A DNA stretch of 64,000 nt, from NCBI RefSeq assembly GCF_032917945.1, contig NZ_CP136624.1:8184001-8248000 (forward strand), read 5' to 3'. The stretch is from Bradyrhizobium sp. sBnM-33 (lineage in GTDB: Bacteria > Pseudomonadota > Alphaproteobacteria > Rhizobiales > Xanthobacteraceae). Below, piece by piece: positions 8,161 through 17,519 of the stretch. The position numbers were made by a program, and so were the translations under genes. The notes below the pieces were generated by a model. It was not told the DNA's origin, did no database searches, and worked only from the letters and a program-made list of their open reading frames with translations. The stretch's first letter is position 1, and every line of letters begins with the position of its first letter.

Positions 8161-9669
8161 ATGGACACGCTCATCAATGTCGCGCATGGCTTTGGCGTCG
8201 CGCTGCAACCGATCAACCTGATCTATTGCTTCCTAGGCGTCTTCATCGGCACGCTGGTCGGTGTCCTGCCCGGCATCGGTCCGATTTCGGCGATGTCGCT
8301 GCTGCTGCCGATAACACTGTCGGGAACGCCGGAATCCGGCATCATCATGATGGCCGGCATCTATTACGGCTCGATGTATGGCGGCTCGACCACCTCGATC
8401 CTGGTCAACATTCCCGGCGAGGCCGCTTCCGTCGTCACCTGCATCGACGGGCACCAGATGGCGAAACAAGGCCGCGCCGGCCCGGCGCTCGGCATCTCGG
8501 CGTTCGGCTCGTTCTTCGCCGGCACCTTCGCCCTGATCGCACTGATGCTGGTGGCACCCAAGCTCGCCAGCGTTGCGATCGCCTTCGGACCGGCCGAATA
8601 TTTCAGCCTGATGGTGCTCGGCCTCGTCGTTCTGACCTTCCTGACGCAGGGCTCGATGGCGAAGGCGCTGTTGATGGCTTGCATTGGCGTCGTCCTCGGC
8701 GTGGTCGGGCTCGACAGCATCACCGCGCAACCGCGCCTGACCTTCGGCCGGTTGGAGTTGATCGACGGCATCGGCCTTGTCCCGGTGGTAATGGGCTTGT
8801 TCGGCGTCGCCGAGGTCCTGATTAACGCCGAGCACGTCATCAAACGCGACGTCATCAACACCAAGATCACGCATCTGCTTCCAAGCAGAGAGGACTGGAA
8901 AGCCAGTGCCGGCCCGATGTCGCGCGGAACGGTCCTTGGATTTCTTCTCGGCATCCTGCCCGGCGGCGGCGCAGTGATCTCGTCATTCGCGTCCTATGCG
9001 CTCGAGAAGCGGCTGTCCAAAACGCCGGAGCGGTTCGGCCGCGGCGCAATAGAGGGCGTCGCGGGTCCCGAAGCCGCCAACAATGCCGCTGCCGGCGGCG
9101 CCTTCATTCCGCTGATGACATTAGGCATTCCACCGAATGTGGTGATGGCACTGCTATTGGGCGCTTTCGTCATTCATGGCTTGCAGCCGGGACCGCTGAT
9201 GATCACGCAGAACCCCGGCCTGTTCTGGGGCATCGTCGCCAGCATGTATATCGGCAATCTGATGCTGCTGGTGCTTAACCTGCCGATGATCGGCATGTGG
9301 GTCCAGCTTCTCAAGCTGCCTTACAACATCCTGTTCCCGCTGATCATCCTGTTCACCATCATCGGCGTCTATTGCTCCAGCAACAACGTGTTCGACGTCT
9401 ACGTGATGATCGCGTTCGGCATTATCGGCTATTTCATGCGCAAGCTCGGCTACGAGCCGGCGCCGCTGGTGCTAGCCTTCGTGCTAGGGCCGATACTGGA
9501 GAACAATCTGCGCAAATCGCTGATCCTATCGCAGGGCAATCTGATGACTTTCGTCGAGCGGCCCATCTCGGCCGCGTGTCTCGCGCTGGCGGTCGTGCTG
9601 CTGATAGGCCCGCTGCTGCCGGCGCTGCGCAAGAAGCGCGAACTGGTCGCGCTGGATGAAGGGGTGTGA
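8161..9669 (+). CDS. tctA: Tripartite tricarboxylate transporter large membrane subunit (TctA)
   Basis: A 502-residue polytopic membrane protein. It shows the two duplicated TctA loop motifs, GVLPGIGPISAMSLLLP near residue 32 and GILPGGGAVISSFASYALEK near residue 265, and about ten hydrophobic spans. TctA forms the translocation channel with TctB and receives substrate from TctC. Start ATG 8161 is 7 bases after tctB. Substrate not predictable; citrate-like and aromatic acids are known in the family. Confidence 0.95.
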   Translation: MDTLINVAHGFGVALQPINLIYCFLGVFIGTLVGVLPGIGPISAMSLLLPITLSGTPESGIIMMAGIYYGSMYGGSTTSILVNIPGEAASVVTCIDGHQMAKQGRAGPALGISAFGSFFAGTFALIALMLVAPKLASVAIAFGPAEYFSLMVLGLVVLTFLTQGSMAKALLMACIGVVLGVVGLDSITAQPRLTFGRLELIDGIGLVPVVMGLFGVAEVLINAEHVIKRDVINTKITHLLPSREDWKASAGPMSRGTVLGFLLGILPGGGAVISSFASYALEKRLSKTPERFGRGAIEGVAGPEAANNAAAGGAFIPLMTLGIPPNVVMALLLGAFVIHGLQPGPLMITQNPGLFWGIVASMYIGNLMLLVLNLPMIGMWVQLLKLPYNILFPLIILFTIIGVYCSSNNVFDVYVMIAFGIIGYFMRKLGYEPAPLVLAFVLGPILENNLRKSLILSQGNLMTFVERPISAACLALAVVLLIGPLLPALRKKRELVALDEGV

Positions 9670-9749
9670 GGGAGCAGTGCCGCGCCCCGTGAAGCTGCTG
9701 CTAGAGCGGGATGATTTTTGGTTTGATCGACTTGGCCGCAGACGCGCTT

Positions 9750-9956
9750 CACCTCTCCCGTTCGCGGGGGTCGAGACGAGCGAAGCTCGCTCTTAGGTCG
9801 GCGCGAAGCGCCGGGTGGGCTCTCTCCACTCGGGCAGCGTCGCCCAAGGAGACACCCCCACCCATAGCCGATGCTCCGCATCGGCGTTCTACTAAAGAAC
9901 GGCGGCCATGGGCCGCCTATGCCTCCCCCGCAAGCGGGAGAGGGAGCGCACCTTCT
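9750..9956. repeat. Repeat-filled intergenic region
   Basis: Contains CCTCTCCCGTTCGCGGGG and, at the far end, CCCCCGCAAGCGGGAGAGGG, bracketing smaller palindromes (AGCGAAGCTCGCT, CGATGCTCCGCATCG, GGCGGCCATGGGCCGCC). A related element is at 25990-26116. No gene is seen at 9670-9990. Confidence 0.7.
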
Positions 9957-9990
9957 TCGTGGTCGCAATCAAACCCAATTTCATCATGCT

Positions 9991-10854
9991 CTAGTCGCCC
10001 GCTTGTTCCGCCGCTTCGCGGCATGACAGGCACCAACCATCCTCGTGTAGCCAGCAATTCTCCTCTTGTTCATGAGGGTCGGTGCGCAGCGACTTGACGC
10101 CGGCGCCGCGATCATGCGCCAACGCTTCTGCGAGCCGCTTACTCACCTCAGCATCGCGTGCACCCGCGAATTCATAGAATAGAACCCGACACAAGAACCG
10201 CGCGCTGAACTTGTCAGCGCGGAGGCGCGTGACCAGCAACATGCCGCCGAAACCTTCAGTTGGCGTCATGGGAAACAATAGGCGTCCGCCGGGCTTCAAT
10301 GCGTCCAGCCAGGCCGGAAGCGGATGCGTCGCTCCAGCACTGGCGACAATCACGTCCGCGGGCGTGAGAGGATGACCGGTGCCGTCGCCATTCGCGACTA
10401 TGACCTGCGGCCATGGTGCGAGGGCCGCACGCGCCAGCTCTGCAAGTCGCGGCTCGATTTCGATCGCCTCCACGGCGCCATCACGACCGACGAGTTCAGC
10501 GAGAATGGCAGTGTAATAGCCCGTGCCGCAACCGAGATGCACCACATGTTCGTTGGCCGCGATATCAAGCTTGTCGAACACGAAAGCCCAAAGGCTGGGC
10601 TGGCCGTTGTTGAGGCTGCGGCTTTCGTCGAGCGCGATCAGCACATCATGATAGACGTGACATGGATCGTCATCGGGTGTGGTTCGATAGTCCGCCATGT
10701 TCCAGGAGCTTTTGATCCGCCAAGGCCCGGGGCCGACGAACCTTTCACGCGGCACGTCCGCAAAGGCCGCCTTCACCGCGGCTGAGCGCATATCGGCGAC
10801 AAACCAGAGGTCTTCTGCATAGTGTCGGCGCCGGACTTCTACGGAATCGGACAT
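9991..10854 (-). CDS. PCMT-like SAM-dependent methyltransferase
   Basis: A 287-residue protein of the protein-L-isoaspartate O-methyltransferase fold. SAM motif I is VVHLGCGTGYYTAILAELVG at about residues 104-123, followed by an acidic strand end (VEAIEIEPRLAELAR) and ADVIVASAGATHPLPAWLDA LKPGG-type motifs. The N-terminal region (FADVPRERFVGPGPW) is also PCMT-like. It is longer than classical Pcm (about 210 residues), with a C-terminal extension ending in a Cys/His patch CWLHEDGWCLSCR. The true substrate may not be isoaspartyl protein. It stands alone, with no operon partner. Confidence 0.75.
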   Translation of the reverse strand: MSDSVEVRRRHYAEDLWFVADMRSAAVKAAFADVPRERFVGPGPWRIKSSWNMADYRTTPDDDPCHVYHDVLIALDESRSLNNGQPSLWAFVFDKLDIAANEHVVHLGCGTGYYTAILAELVGRDGAVEAIEIEPRLAELARAALAPWPQVIVANGDGTGHPLTPADVIVASAGATHPLPAWLDALKPGGRLLFPMTPTEGFGGMLLVTRLRADKFSARFLCRVLFYEFAGARDAEVSKRLAEALAHDRGAGVKSLRTDPHEQEENCWLHEDGWCLSCREAAEQAGD

Positions 10855-11020
10855 CAGGGCCTCTCAACCAGGGGATGAGCAGTCAGCGTAGCACATCAAG
10901 GATGCGGCCGCTGTAGCCTCATCACACTTTTGCTCGCCCGGATTGAGCTGTGGCCTATCTGTTCGTGATGCACTCGGGCTGGTCCCGGGCGTCCACGTTC
11001 TTTGTCATCCCGCGCAAGTG

Positions 11021-11052
11021 CGTCATGGCCGGGGACGAGCCCGGCCATGACG
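11021..11052. repeat. Perfect 13-base-arm hairpin
   Basis: Arms CGTCATGGCCGGG and CCCGGCCATGACG with a 6-base loop, just beyond the 3-prime end of the M20 peptidase gene. No T-run follows, so it is more likely a repeat/stabilising hairpin than an intrinsic terminator. Nothing else is visible at 10855-11071. Confidence 0.75.
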
Positions 11053-11071
11053 CAAGGTGAGGCATTTTCGT

Positions 11072-12457
11072 TCAAGCCTTGCGCTTGATCTCGCCGAGAT
11101 CCCAGAAGATTCCCGCCATGATCGCCAGCGCCTCTTCCGTCACGGGCAGCAGGATGTGCTCATCCGGCGCATGCTGCGAGCAGCCGGGATAGGAATGCGG
11201 CACCCAGATGGTCGGCAAGCCCAGTCCTTCGGCGAACACGTCGTTGGGCAGCGAACCGCCGAAATTCGGCAGGATCGCCGGCGCTTTGCCCGTGGTCTGC
11301 CTGATCGAGTTCGCCGTCCAATTCACCCAGGGGCTGTCGACATCGGTGCGCGAGGCGGCGAAGCGCTGCGTGCCGCTGACTTCCACCATCGGAAAGCCAT
11401 TGGCATGCAGGTGCGCGCGCACGGCGTCGATGACCTCTTGATATCTGGTGCCGACGACGAAGCGGAGCTGCAGCACGGCATTGGCGCGTCCAGGAATGGC
11501 GTTGGCCGGCTTCTCGATACTGCCCGACGACATCGCCAAAACTTCCAGCGTATTCCAGGCAAACAGCCGCTCCGCCGGTGATAATCCCTCCTCGCCCCAG
11601 TCGGGCGCCAGCGCCGGCTCGTCCGCGGTCGGCTCGATCTTCACGTCGGCCAGCGCCGCGCGGACCGCATTCGAAATCCGCGGCGGCTTCAGCGCGTCGA
11701 GCTTCATTCGCCCCTTGCCGTCAACAAGGCTCGCGATGGCATTGCAAAGGATCGTCGCGGGATTGGCGAGCACGCCGCCCCAATTGCCCGAGTGGTGGCC
11801 GCCTTCACGCAGATTGACATCGAGATGGATGCGGTTGCCGCCGCGGCAGCCGAGGAAGATCGTGGGCCGATCGGCCGAGAGCCGCGGCCCGTCGGACGCC
11901 AGGAACAGATCGGCCTTCAACTCCTCACGATGGGCTTCGCACACTTGCCGTAGATCGGGCGAACCGATCTCCTCGCCAGTCTCGATGATGAATTTGGCGT
12001 TGAAGCCAAGCTTGCCGCCACGGGTCTCGCGCACGGCGCGCAATGCCGCAAGGTTGATGCTGTGCTGCCCCTTGTTGTCCGCGGTGCCGCGGCCATAGAC
12101 GCGCTCGCCCTTGGTCGTGACCTGCCACGGATCGAGATTGTCGCGCCATTCGCCTTCCATGCCGTCGACGACGTCGCCATGGCCATAGGTGAGCACAGTC
12201 GGCAGCGAGGCGTCCTCGCGATAATCCGCCAGCAGATACGGTCCTCTGCCGGTCGGCGATTCGATCAGGCGGGTGGAGAAGTCAAGCGCGGCGAAAGCCG
12301 GCTGGAGGTCGTCGACGAGATAGGCGCGCAACGCCTCGCCGCTGCCGGGGTTCTGGCTTTCGGTCCGATAAGAGACCCTGCGGCCGAGCTCGGCGAGAAA
12401 CGCGCCGGAATTCAGATGCTCGCGTACCCGCGCAATCGCGTCGGCTCTATCAGCCAT
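11072..12457 (-). CDS. M20 family metallopeptidase (dipeptidase/carboxypeptidase-like)
   Basis: A 461-residue di-zinc hydrolase. Metal and catalytic residues are recognisable: His93 in YGHGDVVDG, Asp127 in GRGTADNKGQ, the Glu162-Glu163 pair in IETGEEIGSPD and a C-terminal His in IWVPHSYPGCSQHAPDEHI. The M20 dimerisation domain lies in the middle (about residues 210-340). Such proteins hydrolyse dipeptides or N-acyl amino acids in the cytoplasm. It is divergent from the flavin monooxygenase gene; the 184-base gap should hold both promoters but no motif stands out. Confidence 0.9.
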   Translation of the reverse strand: MADRADAIARVREHLNSGAFLAELGRRVSYRTESQNPGSGEALRAYLVDDLQPAFAALDFSTRLIESPTGRGPYLLADYREDASLPTVLTYGHGDVVDGMEGEWRDNLDPWQVTTKGERVYGRGTADNKGQHSINLAALRAVRETRGGKLGFNAKFIIETGEEIGSPDLRQVCEAHREELKADLFLASDGPRLSADRPTIFLGCRGGNRIHLDVNLREGGHHSGNWGGVLANPATILCNAIASLVDGKGRMKLDALKPPRISNAVRAALADVKIEPTADEPALAPDWGEEGLSPAERLFAWNTLEVLAMSSGSIEKPANAIPGRANAVLQLRFVVGTRYQEVIDAVRAHLHANGFPMVEVSGTQRFAASRTDVDSPWVNWTANSIRQTTGKAPAILPNFGGSLPNDVFAEGLGLPTIWVPHSYPGCSQHAPDEHILLPVTEEALAIMAGIFWDLGEIKRKA

Positions 12458-12641
12458 ATTTCTTTCCTTTGTTCGCTAGCGTGTGGGGCCGCAACCTATC
12501 GGGATAAGCCGCCCGCTGGAAGTGGCAGGGCCTGTCGAATGGGCCTTGCTAAACGCAGCGAGGATGCAACAATTTCAGGCAACAGCCCGGCGTTTAACCG
12601 GGCAAATGCGCGAGGGAACTGCGCGCTACGAGGTTCGCGTC

Positions 12642-14024
12642 ATGACAAAACAAATCCGGCTCAATGCCTTCGCCATGAACTGCGTGGCGCATCAATCGCC
12701 GGGGCTCTGGACCCATCCACGCGACCGCACGCTGGACTACAACCGCCTGCCCTACTGGCTCGATCTGGCGAAAACGCTGGAGCGTGGCCGGTTCGACGGA
12801 CTTTTCCTCGCCGATGTGCTCGGCGTCTACGACGTGTTCGGCAACAGCCCGGATGCGGCGCTGCGCAATGCCGCGCAGACGCCGGCGAACGAGCCGCTGA
12901 TGCTGATCCCGGCGATGGCTGCGGTGACGCAGAATCTCGGCTTCGGCGTCACCAGCAATCTCTCCTTCGAGCCGCCCTACCCGTTTGCGCGGAGAATGTC
13001 GACGCTCGATCACCTCACCGAAGGACGGATCGGCTGGAATGTCGTGACCGGCTATCTCGACAGCGCCGCCCGCGGCGCCGGCAAGGACAGGCAGACCGCA
13101 CACGATGACCGCTACGAGATCGCGGATGAATATATGGAGCTGGTCTACAAGCTCTGGGAAGGAAGCTGGGAGGACGGCGCCGTGCTGCGCGACCGCGCGC
13201 GCGGGATTTTTGCCGATCCTTCCAAGGTGCATCGCATTCAGCACGAGGGCCGTAACTACCGGCTCAACGCCATCCATCTTAGCGAGCCGTCGCCGCAGCG
13301 GACGCCGGTGCTGTACCAGGCCGGCACCTCGCCGCGTGGACGGCAGTTCGCGGCCCAGCATGCCGAATGCGTGTTCATGTCGGGCCCATCGGCCAAAATT
13401 ATCGGACCGCGGGTTGCCGCGATCCGCGCGCTGGCGCAGGAGATCGGCCGCAACCCGGCTGAAATCTTGATGTTCTCGATGATGACGATCATTCTCGGCC
13501 GTACCGAGGCGGAGGCGAAAGCGAAATACGCCGACTATCGGGCGCACATCGCGACCGAGGGCGCGCTGGCCTTGATGTCGGGCTGGATGGGCGTCGATTT
13601 CTCGAACTACGACCTCGACCAGGAGGTGCGTCACGTGCAGAACGACGCCGGCCGCACCGCGCTCGACAACGTCACCCGCGCCGATCCTGACAGGGTCTGG
13701 ACCGTGCGCGAAGTCGTCGAGCATGTCGGCATCGGCGGCGCTGGCCCAGTCGTGGTCGGCACGCCCGAGAAGGTTGCCGACGATATCGAGGCCTGGTTCG
13801 AGCAGACCGACGTCGACGGCCTCAACGTCGCGTTCGCCACCTCGCCCGGCGATTTCGAGGATATCGCCGACATGCTGGTGCCTGAATTGACACGGCGAGG
13901 ACGGTACAAGAGCGAATATGCGAAGGGAACGCTGCGCGAGAAGCTATTCGGCCCGGACCGTGCGCGGCTGACGGCGCAGCATCCGACGGCGAGATATCGC
14001 CCGCATGTACAGGCGGCGGAGTAG
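12642..14024 (+). CDS. Luciferase-like FMN-dependent monooxygenase (NtaA/SnaA/DszA type)
   Basis: A 460-residue two-component flavin monooxygenase subunit. Recognisable family segments are LFLADVLGVYDVFG, SNLSFEPPYPFARRMSTLDH followed by LTEGRIGWNVVTGY, and GTSPRGRQFAAQHAECVF. Enzymes of this type use reduced FMN from a partner reductase to oxidise aminopolycarboxylates, sulfones or similar compounds. No reductase is nearby. ATG at 12642 is preferred to the upstream in-frame ATG at 12483 since family similarity begins at MTKQIRLNAF. Substrate unknown. Confidence 0.88.
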   Translation: MTKQIRLNAFAMNCVAHQSPGLWTHPRDRTLDYNRLPYWLDLAKTLERGRFDGLFLADVLGVYDVFGNSPDAALRNAAQTPANEPLMLIPAMAAVTQNLGFGVTSNLSFEPPYPFARRMSTLDHLTEGRIGWNVVTGYLDSAARGAGKDRQTAHDDRYEIADEYMELVYKLWEGSWEDGAVLRDRARGIFADPSKVHRIQHEGRNYRLNAIHLSEPSPQRTPVLYQAGTSPRGRQFAAQHAECVFMSGPSAKIIGPRVAAIRALAQEIGRNPAEILMFSMMTIILGRTEAEAKAKYADYRAHIATEGALALMSGWMGVDFSNYDLDQEVRHVQNDAGRTALDNVTRADPDRVWTVREVVEHVGIGGAGPVVVGTPEKVADDIEAWFEQTDVDGLNVAFATSPGDFEDIADMLVPELTRRGRYKSEYAKGTLREKLFGPDRARLTAQHPTARYRPHVQAAE

Positions 14025-14041
14025 AGCGATGCTGGGCCCGC

Positions 14042-14125
14042 CGTCATTGCGAGCGAAGCGAAGCAATCCATCGCGCTGCAAGCGGAGGAATGGATTGCTT
14101 CGTGGCGTTGCTCCTCGCAATGACG
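14042..14125. repeat. Dispersed palindromic repeat, family A, copy 2
   Basis: Short arm first: CGTCATTGCGAGCGAAGCG then AAGCAATCCA; long arm TGGATTGCTTCG to CTCCTCGCAATGACG. Orientation is opposite to the copy at 185-270. It separates the 3-prime ends of two convergent genes. Confidence 0.9.
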
Positions 14126-14131
14126 GGGTGA

Positions 14132-15796
14132 TCAATTCACCGCATTACTCACCACGACCTCGATCAACTTCGCGCCGGGGCGGCTGAAGGCCGACGACAA
14201 TACGGACTTCAATTGCGAGGGGTCGGTCACCTTCGTCGCCTCCAACCCCAGCGATTTCGCCATGCCGGTAAAATCGACCGGCGGATCCACAAAATCCATG
14301 CCGACGTAATGATCGTCGCCGTGGAAGGCGAGCAGCCGCTGCTTGATGATGCGGTAGCCGCCATTGTTGACGATGACGAACGTCAACGGCAGCTTGTGGT
14401 TTGCGGCCGTCCATAGCGACTGGATCGAGTACATCGAGCTGCCGTCGCCGGAGTAACATACGACCGGCCGTTGCGGATTGGCTAGGCTGACGCCGACGGA
14501 GGCCGGCAATCCCCAGCCGATGCCGCCTGATGCGAGCGCATGATAGCCGTAGCGGTCGCGATGCGGGCGCAGCGCGATTATCTGCCGCGACGACGTTAGT
14601 CCTTCGTCAACCAGGATGGCGTTGTCGGGCATTGCCTCGACCACTTGCAGCGCCAACCAGTCCGGATCGATTGGCGAGGTGTTGGCATGTTTCGATATCT
14701 GCTCGACCAGAGGCTTCCGTCTGGCCGTCCAGTTCTTCGAAGCGAGCGCGTCCAATCCCTCTCTTGCGCGCGCCTCAAGCGCGCTGCCGCCGGCGGCCTT
14801 TAGTGCCGGCACCAGGGCGCGCAAGGTTTCCCGCACGTCAGCCTTGAGCGCGATGTCTGCACCGTAATTCCTGGCGAGGTCGTGGTCGACCAGGCCGATC
14901 TGCACGATCGACAGCCCATCCGGCAACGGATCGACTTCACTGTAGACCGACATCCGCAAGGGATCGCCGCCGAGCGCGATGATGAGATCGTACGGCGACA
15001 GCGTGTCGCGGGCGATCTTCTGGATGCGTGCCAACGCGCCCATGAAGCATGGGCTTTCCGACAGGAAATGCGCGCCATACGGCGTCGACGACTGGTGCGC
15101 CGGACAGCCCAGCGTTTCCGCCAATTGCGCCGCCTCCTGCAACGCATCGCTCTTGACGATTTCGTCACCGACGATGATCACGGGCCGCTCTGCCTTCAGA
15201 ATCCGCGCGGTCAGCGCCTGCAGCGACTCCTCTGACGGCTTGACGCGCGTATCGACGCGCGTCGAGCGGCCGAGCTCGATGCCGGCCTCGGAATTGAGGA
15301 TGTCGCCCGGCAGCGAGATGAACACCGGCCCCGTCGGTGGCGTGGTCGCGATCTTGGCGGCGCGGCGCACGATCCGCGGCAGATCCTCCAGCCGCGTCAC
15401 CTCCACCGCCCATTTGACCAGCGGCGCGGCCATCTGCACCAGCGGACCGTAGAGCACCGGCTCCGTCAGGCCGTGGCCCTGCTCCTGCTGGCCGGCCGTC
15501 AGGATCAACGGCGTGCCGGTGAAGCTGGCGTTGTAGAGCGAGCCCATCGCGTTGCCGAGGCCGGGCGCAACATGAACGTTGCAGGCGACGAGCTTGCCGG
15601 AGGCGCGGCTGAACCCGTCGGCCATCGCGACGACCAGGCTTTCCTGCATCGCCATCACATAGGTGAGGTCGGGATGGTCCTTCAGCGCATGCATGATCGG
15701 CAGTTCGGTGGTGCCGGGATTGCCGAACAGATGCGTAACGCCCTCGTCCTTCAGCAGTGCCAGGAATGCCGAACGGCCGGTGATCTTGTTCTTCAT
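14132..15796 (-). CDS. Thiamine diphosphate-dependent decarboxylase (benzoylformate decarboxylase-like)
   Basis: A 554-residue ThDP enzyme. The PYR domain has Glu52 (MQESLVVAMADGFSRASGK) and His75 (ACNVHVAPGLGNAMGSLYNA). The PP domain carries the ThDP/Mg motif YSGDGSSMYSIQSLWTAA, ending in FVIVNNGGYR. The GNPGTTELP segment matches the GNPGSNELP of MdlC except that the serine is replaced by threonine. It resembles MdlC more than acetolactate synthases. It may decarboxylate an aromatic or other 2-oxo acid; the substitution warns against assuming benzoylformate itself. Monocistronic. Confidence 0.85.
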   Translation of the reverse strand: MKNKITGRSAFLALLKDEGVTHLFGNPGTTELPIMHALKDHPDLTYVMAMQESLVVAMADGFSRASGKLVACNVHVAPGLGNAMGSLYNASFTGTPLILTAGQQEQGHGLTEPVLYGPLVQMAAPLVKWAVEVTRLEDLPRIVRRAAKIATTPPTGPVFISLPGDILNSEAGIELGRSTRVDTRVKPSEESLQALTARILKAERPVIIVGDEIVKSDALQEAAQLAETLGCPAHQSSTPYGAHFLSESPCFMGALARIQKIARDTLSPYDLIIALGGDPLRMSVYSEVDPLPDGLSIVQIGLVDHDLARNYGADIALKADVRETLRALVPALKAAGGSALEARAREGLDALASKNWTARRKPLVEQISKHANTSPIDPDWLALQVVEAMPDNAILVDEGLTSSRQIIALRPHRDRYGYHALASGGIGWGLPASVGVSLANPQRPVVCYSGDGSSMYSIQSLWTAANHKLPLTFVIVNNGGYRIIKQRLLAFHGDDHYVGMDFVDPPVDFTGMAKSLGLEATKVTDPSQLKSVLSSAFSRPGAKLIEVVVSNAVN

Positions 15797-16142
15797 TTTC
15801 CCTCCCGCCCGCCGCTTCGTTGACGTGCGGGGTGAGGCAGATGACCAAACTTGGCGCGCGTAAGCAATGGATCGCGGTCATGGCTGCTCTGCACAGCCAT
15901 TTCCGTGTCCCCGACGCCGTGCACCGCAGCAGCGGTACACCGCGGGACCCGGACAAAAAACGCGAAAACAACCCCATGCAAAGTAGAATGGGACCCGGCT
16001 CGCAGCACTCAGACCGCTTGCGTCCGAGGCACGACATGGTCCGTCGTCACGGCCTCATCCCGCTCTAGGCCGTGTACTCATTAAGCGACTGACTGATGTC
16101 CGCTCAACCCTCAACAGCGGCGGAATAGCGGATACAGCCCCG
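15797..16142. other. Intergenic region with degenerate repeats
   Basis: No convincing gene. Contains a small palindrome GGCTGCTCTGCACAGCC near 15889 and imperfect GC-rich segments (CGTGCACCGCAGCAGCGG, CACCGCGGGACCCGG) that look like remnants of the dispersed repeat families. Composition turns AT-richer from about 16080 onward. Confidence 0.5.
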
Positions 16143-16745
16143 ATGTCGCAGAAGTGCCAACAGGCGACTTGCTTGATTAAGATCGGCTTCAATTTTGGCA
16201 TCACTCTAAACAATCTCTTAGTACTGGATTACTACCGTAGAGCGAAGACAAGCCAAAGGCAGCGTACATTGAAACTCGGCCAGCATGCCCTCAGCATACA
16301 ACAACCTCAGCAGGGTTCTGCGTCGTCGCAACACCGACATTCGTGCTTTGGTTGGCTGCGCATTATTGAAAGGGCGATAGCAATTTCACTTTTGATGTTG
16401 TTGCTTGAGGCGACACCAGCGAACGCAGAGCAGTTCACTGTGAGGTGTGCGAATCAAGGGTACTATCACGTGACGTTTGATACCGATTCAGGAAGGGTCG
16501 TATTCCAGAGTGTAGCCGGGTTGGCATTGAAGGGCCGTATTGAGACAGCCGCTGCAGGGGATACCGTATTTCGATTGCTCAAATCCGGCACCAAGGACTT
16601 CGAAGTCGTTTTGGCCGCGAGCCGGGATCGCATCACGTGGGTTGCGATCCCGGGCGACAATACGCGCCAAGGAACAACAGATAAGTGCAGTCAAGTGGGT
16701 CTGCGGCCAATTCTTTCAGAATGGGATCTCATCTTCCCATATTAA
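16143..16745 (+). CDS. Hypothetical exported protein
   Basis: A 200-codon open frame. The convincing part is the last 120 residues: a hydrophobic stretch IERAIAISLLMLLLEATPAN with a cleavage-like ANA-EQF, then a small soluble domain with two cysteines. The first 70 residues are low-quality and have no ribosome site, so the true start may be internal (for example near 16394) or the 5-prime end may be decayed. I do not recognise the family. The stop codon lies inside a 21-base tandem duplication. Sequence is AT-richer than the core genes. Confidence 0.45.
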   Translation: MSQKCQQATCLIKIGFNFGITLNNLLVLDYYRRAKTSQRQRTLKLGQHALSIQQPQQGSASSQHRHSCFGWLRIIERAIAISLLMLLLEATPANAEQFTVRCANQGYYHVTFDTDSGRVVFQSVAGLALKGRIETAAAGDTVFRLLKSGTKDFEVVLAASRDRITWVAIPGDNTRQGTTDKCSQVGLRPILSEWDLIFPY

Positions 16746-16766
16746 GATCTCATCTTCCCATATTAA
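16725..16766. repeat. 21-base tandem duplication
   Basis: Two perfect copies of a 21-base unit, GATCTCATC...CATATTAA, at 16725-16745 and 16746-16766. The first copy encodes DLIFPY and the stop codon of the preceding frame; the second is untranslated. Confidence 0.95.
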
Positions 16767-16890
16767 TGAGACTGAGGAGACCCATGTGGGGTCTGGTTCG
16801 GCTAGAGCCGAAAAAGCCCAAGGTCTGTTTTGGGTCAACACTCGAAATCGGCGACACTTCGACCACAAAGCGAGAGGCTTCTATTTCTAT

Positions 16891-17349
16891 ATGATGACCC
16901 GCGCCCAACCAAATCGATTTGATCTCCGTTGCTGGATCGCCACCAACGTCTGTGCAGCCGCGGGCGCCGGTCTAGGGCTGCTAGTTCTCACTGCGCCGGT
17001 GCTGGCTTGCCGCGGCCCCCAAAACCATCGGACGATCCTACTCGATGCGATTCCACCGGCAGCGGAAGGGAGCGAAGTCATCGCCAGGGTCGAAATCATC
17101 GGGGTGCACATCCGCGAATTACCGGGACTGCGACCCTTTCATGTGGCTCGTGCACACGTCCTGCAATCAGTCCGAGGCACTGCGGACGGACAGATCGTCC
17201 AAATCCATGCCGAGCCAACCTCATGCGGCGGTGGACTCGATCAGAGCGCGGTTGGACGCAAGGGGTTCATCGCCGGGCGCTTCCACCTGATCGCAGATGA
17301 GACCTTCTTTATCGGCAGTTGGACCGAGCGCCAGATCGGCAAGTTCTGA
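16891..17349 (+). CDS. Hypothetical secreted protein
   Basis: A 152-residue frame with a signal-peptide-like region (WIATNVCAAAGAGLGLLVLT followed by APVLA-CRG), where the cysteine directly after LA could even be a lipobox (VLAC). The mature part has AEGSEVIARVEIIGVHIREL and a CGGGLDQSAVG segment, and looks like a small beta-rich domain. I do not recognise a function. Two adjacent ATGs (16891 and 16894) are possible starts; the frame is open further upstream without obvious coding character. It sits in the AT-richer islet. Confidence 0.5.
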   Translation: MMTRAQPNRFDLRCWIATNVCAAAGAGLGLLVLTAPVLACRGPQNHRTILLDAIPPAAEGSEVIARVEIIGVHIRELPGLRPFHVARAHVLQSVRGTADGQIVQIHAEPTSCGGGLDQSAVGRKGFIAGRFHLIADETFFIGSWTERQIGKF

Positions 17350-17383
17350 GAAAGCTCGTGAGCGCCGTGAGGCTGTACGGCAC

Positions 17384-17402
17384 TGATGTCCGCCTTGGGT
17401 CA
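17384..17402 (+). repeat. 19-base direct repeat, left copy
   Basis: TGATGTCCGCCTTGGGTCA, identical to 18262-18280. The two copies flank the HExxH gene. Confidence 0.9.
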
Positions 17403-17429
17403 TTTGCGCCGATTTAACTCGCCTACGGT

Positions 17430-17503
17430 GACTTCAGGTCTAACCCGGTGAACGGACAGCTTCAGAGCCGGTCGGCAGGTTTCAAAGGGGCCAGAAGCGG
17501 TCA
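17430..17503. repeat. Dispersed imperfect repeat, copy 1
   Basis: Segment from GACTTCAGGTCTAACCCGG to GGGGCCAGAAGCGGTC. It aligns over about 70 bases with 19997-20070, sharing blocks such as CCCGGTGA-CGGACA and CAAA-GGGCCA. Confidence 0.75.
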
Positions 17504-17519
17504 TCCAAAGGCTATGCGA

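Noticed and set aside
11021..11052. Perfect hairpin as an intrinsic terminator of the M20 gene
   Set aside because: No T-run on either side; kept as a repeat/stabilising hairpin only.
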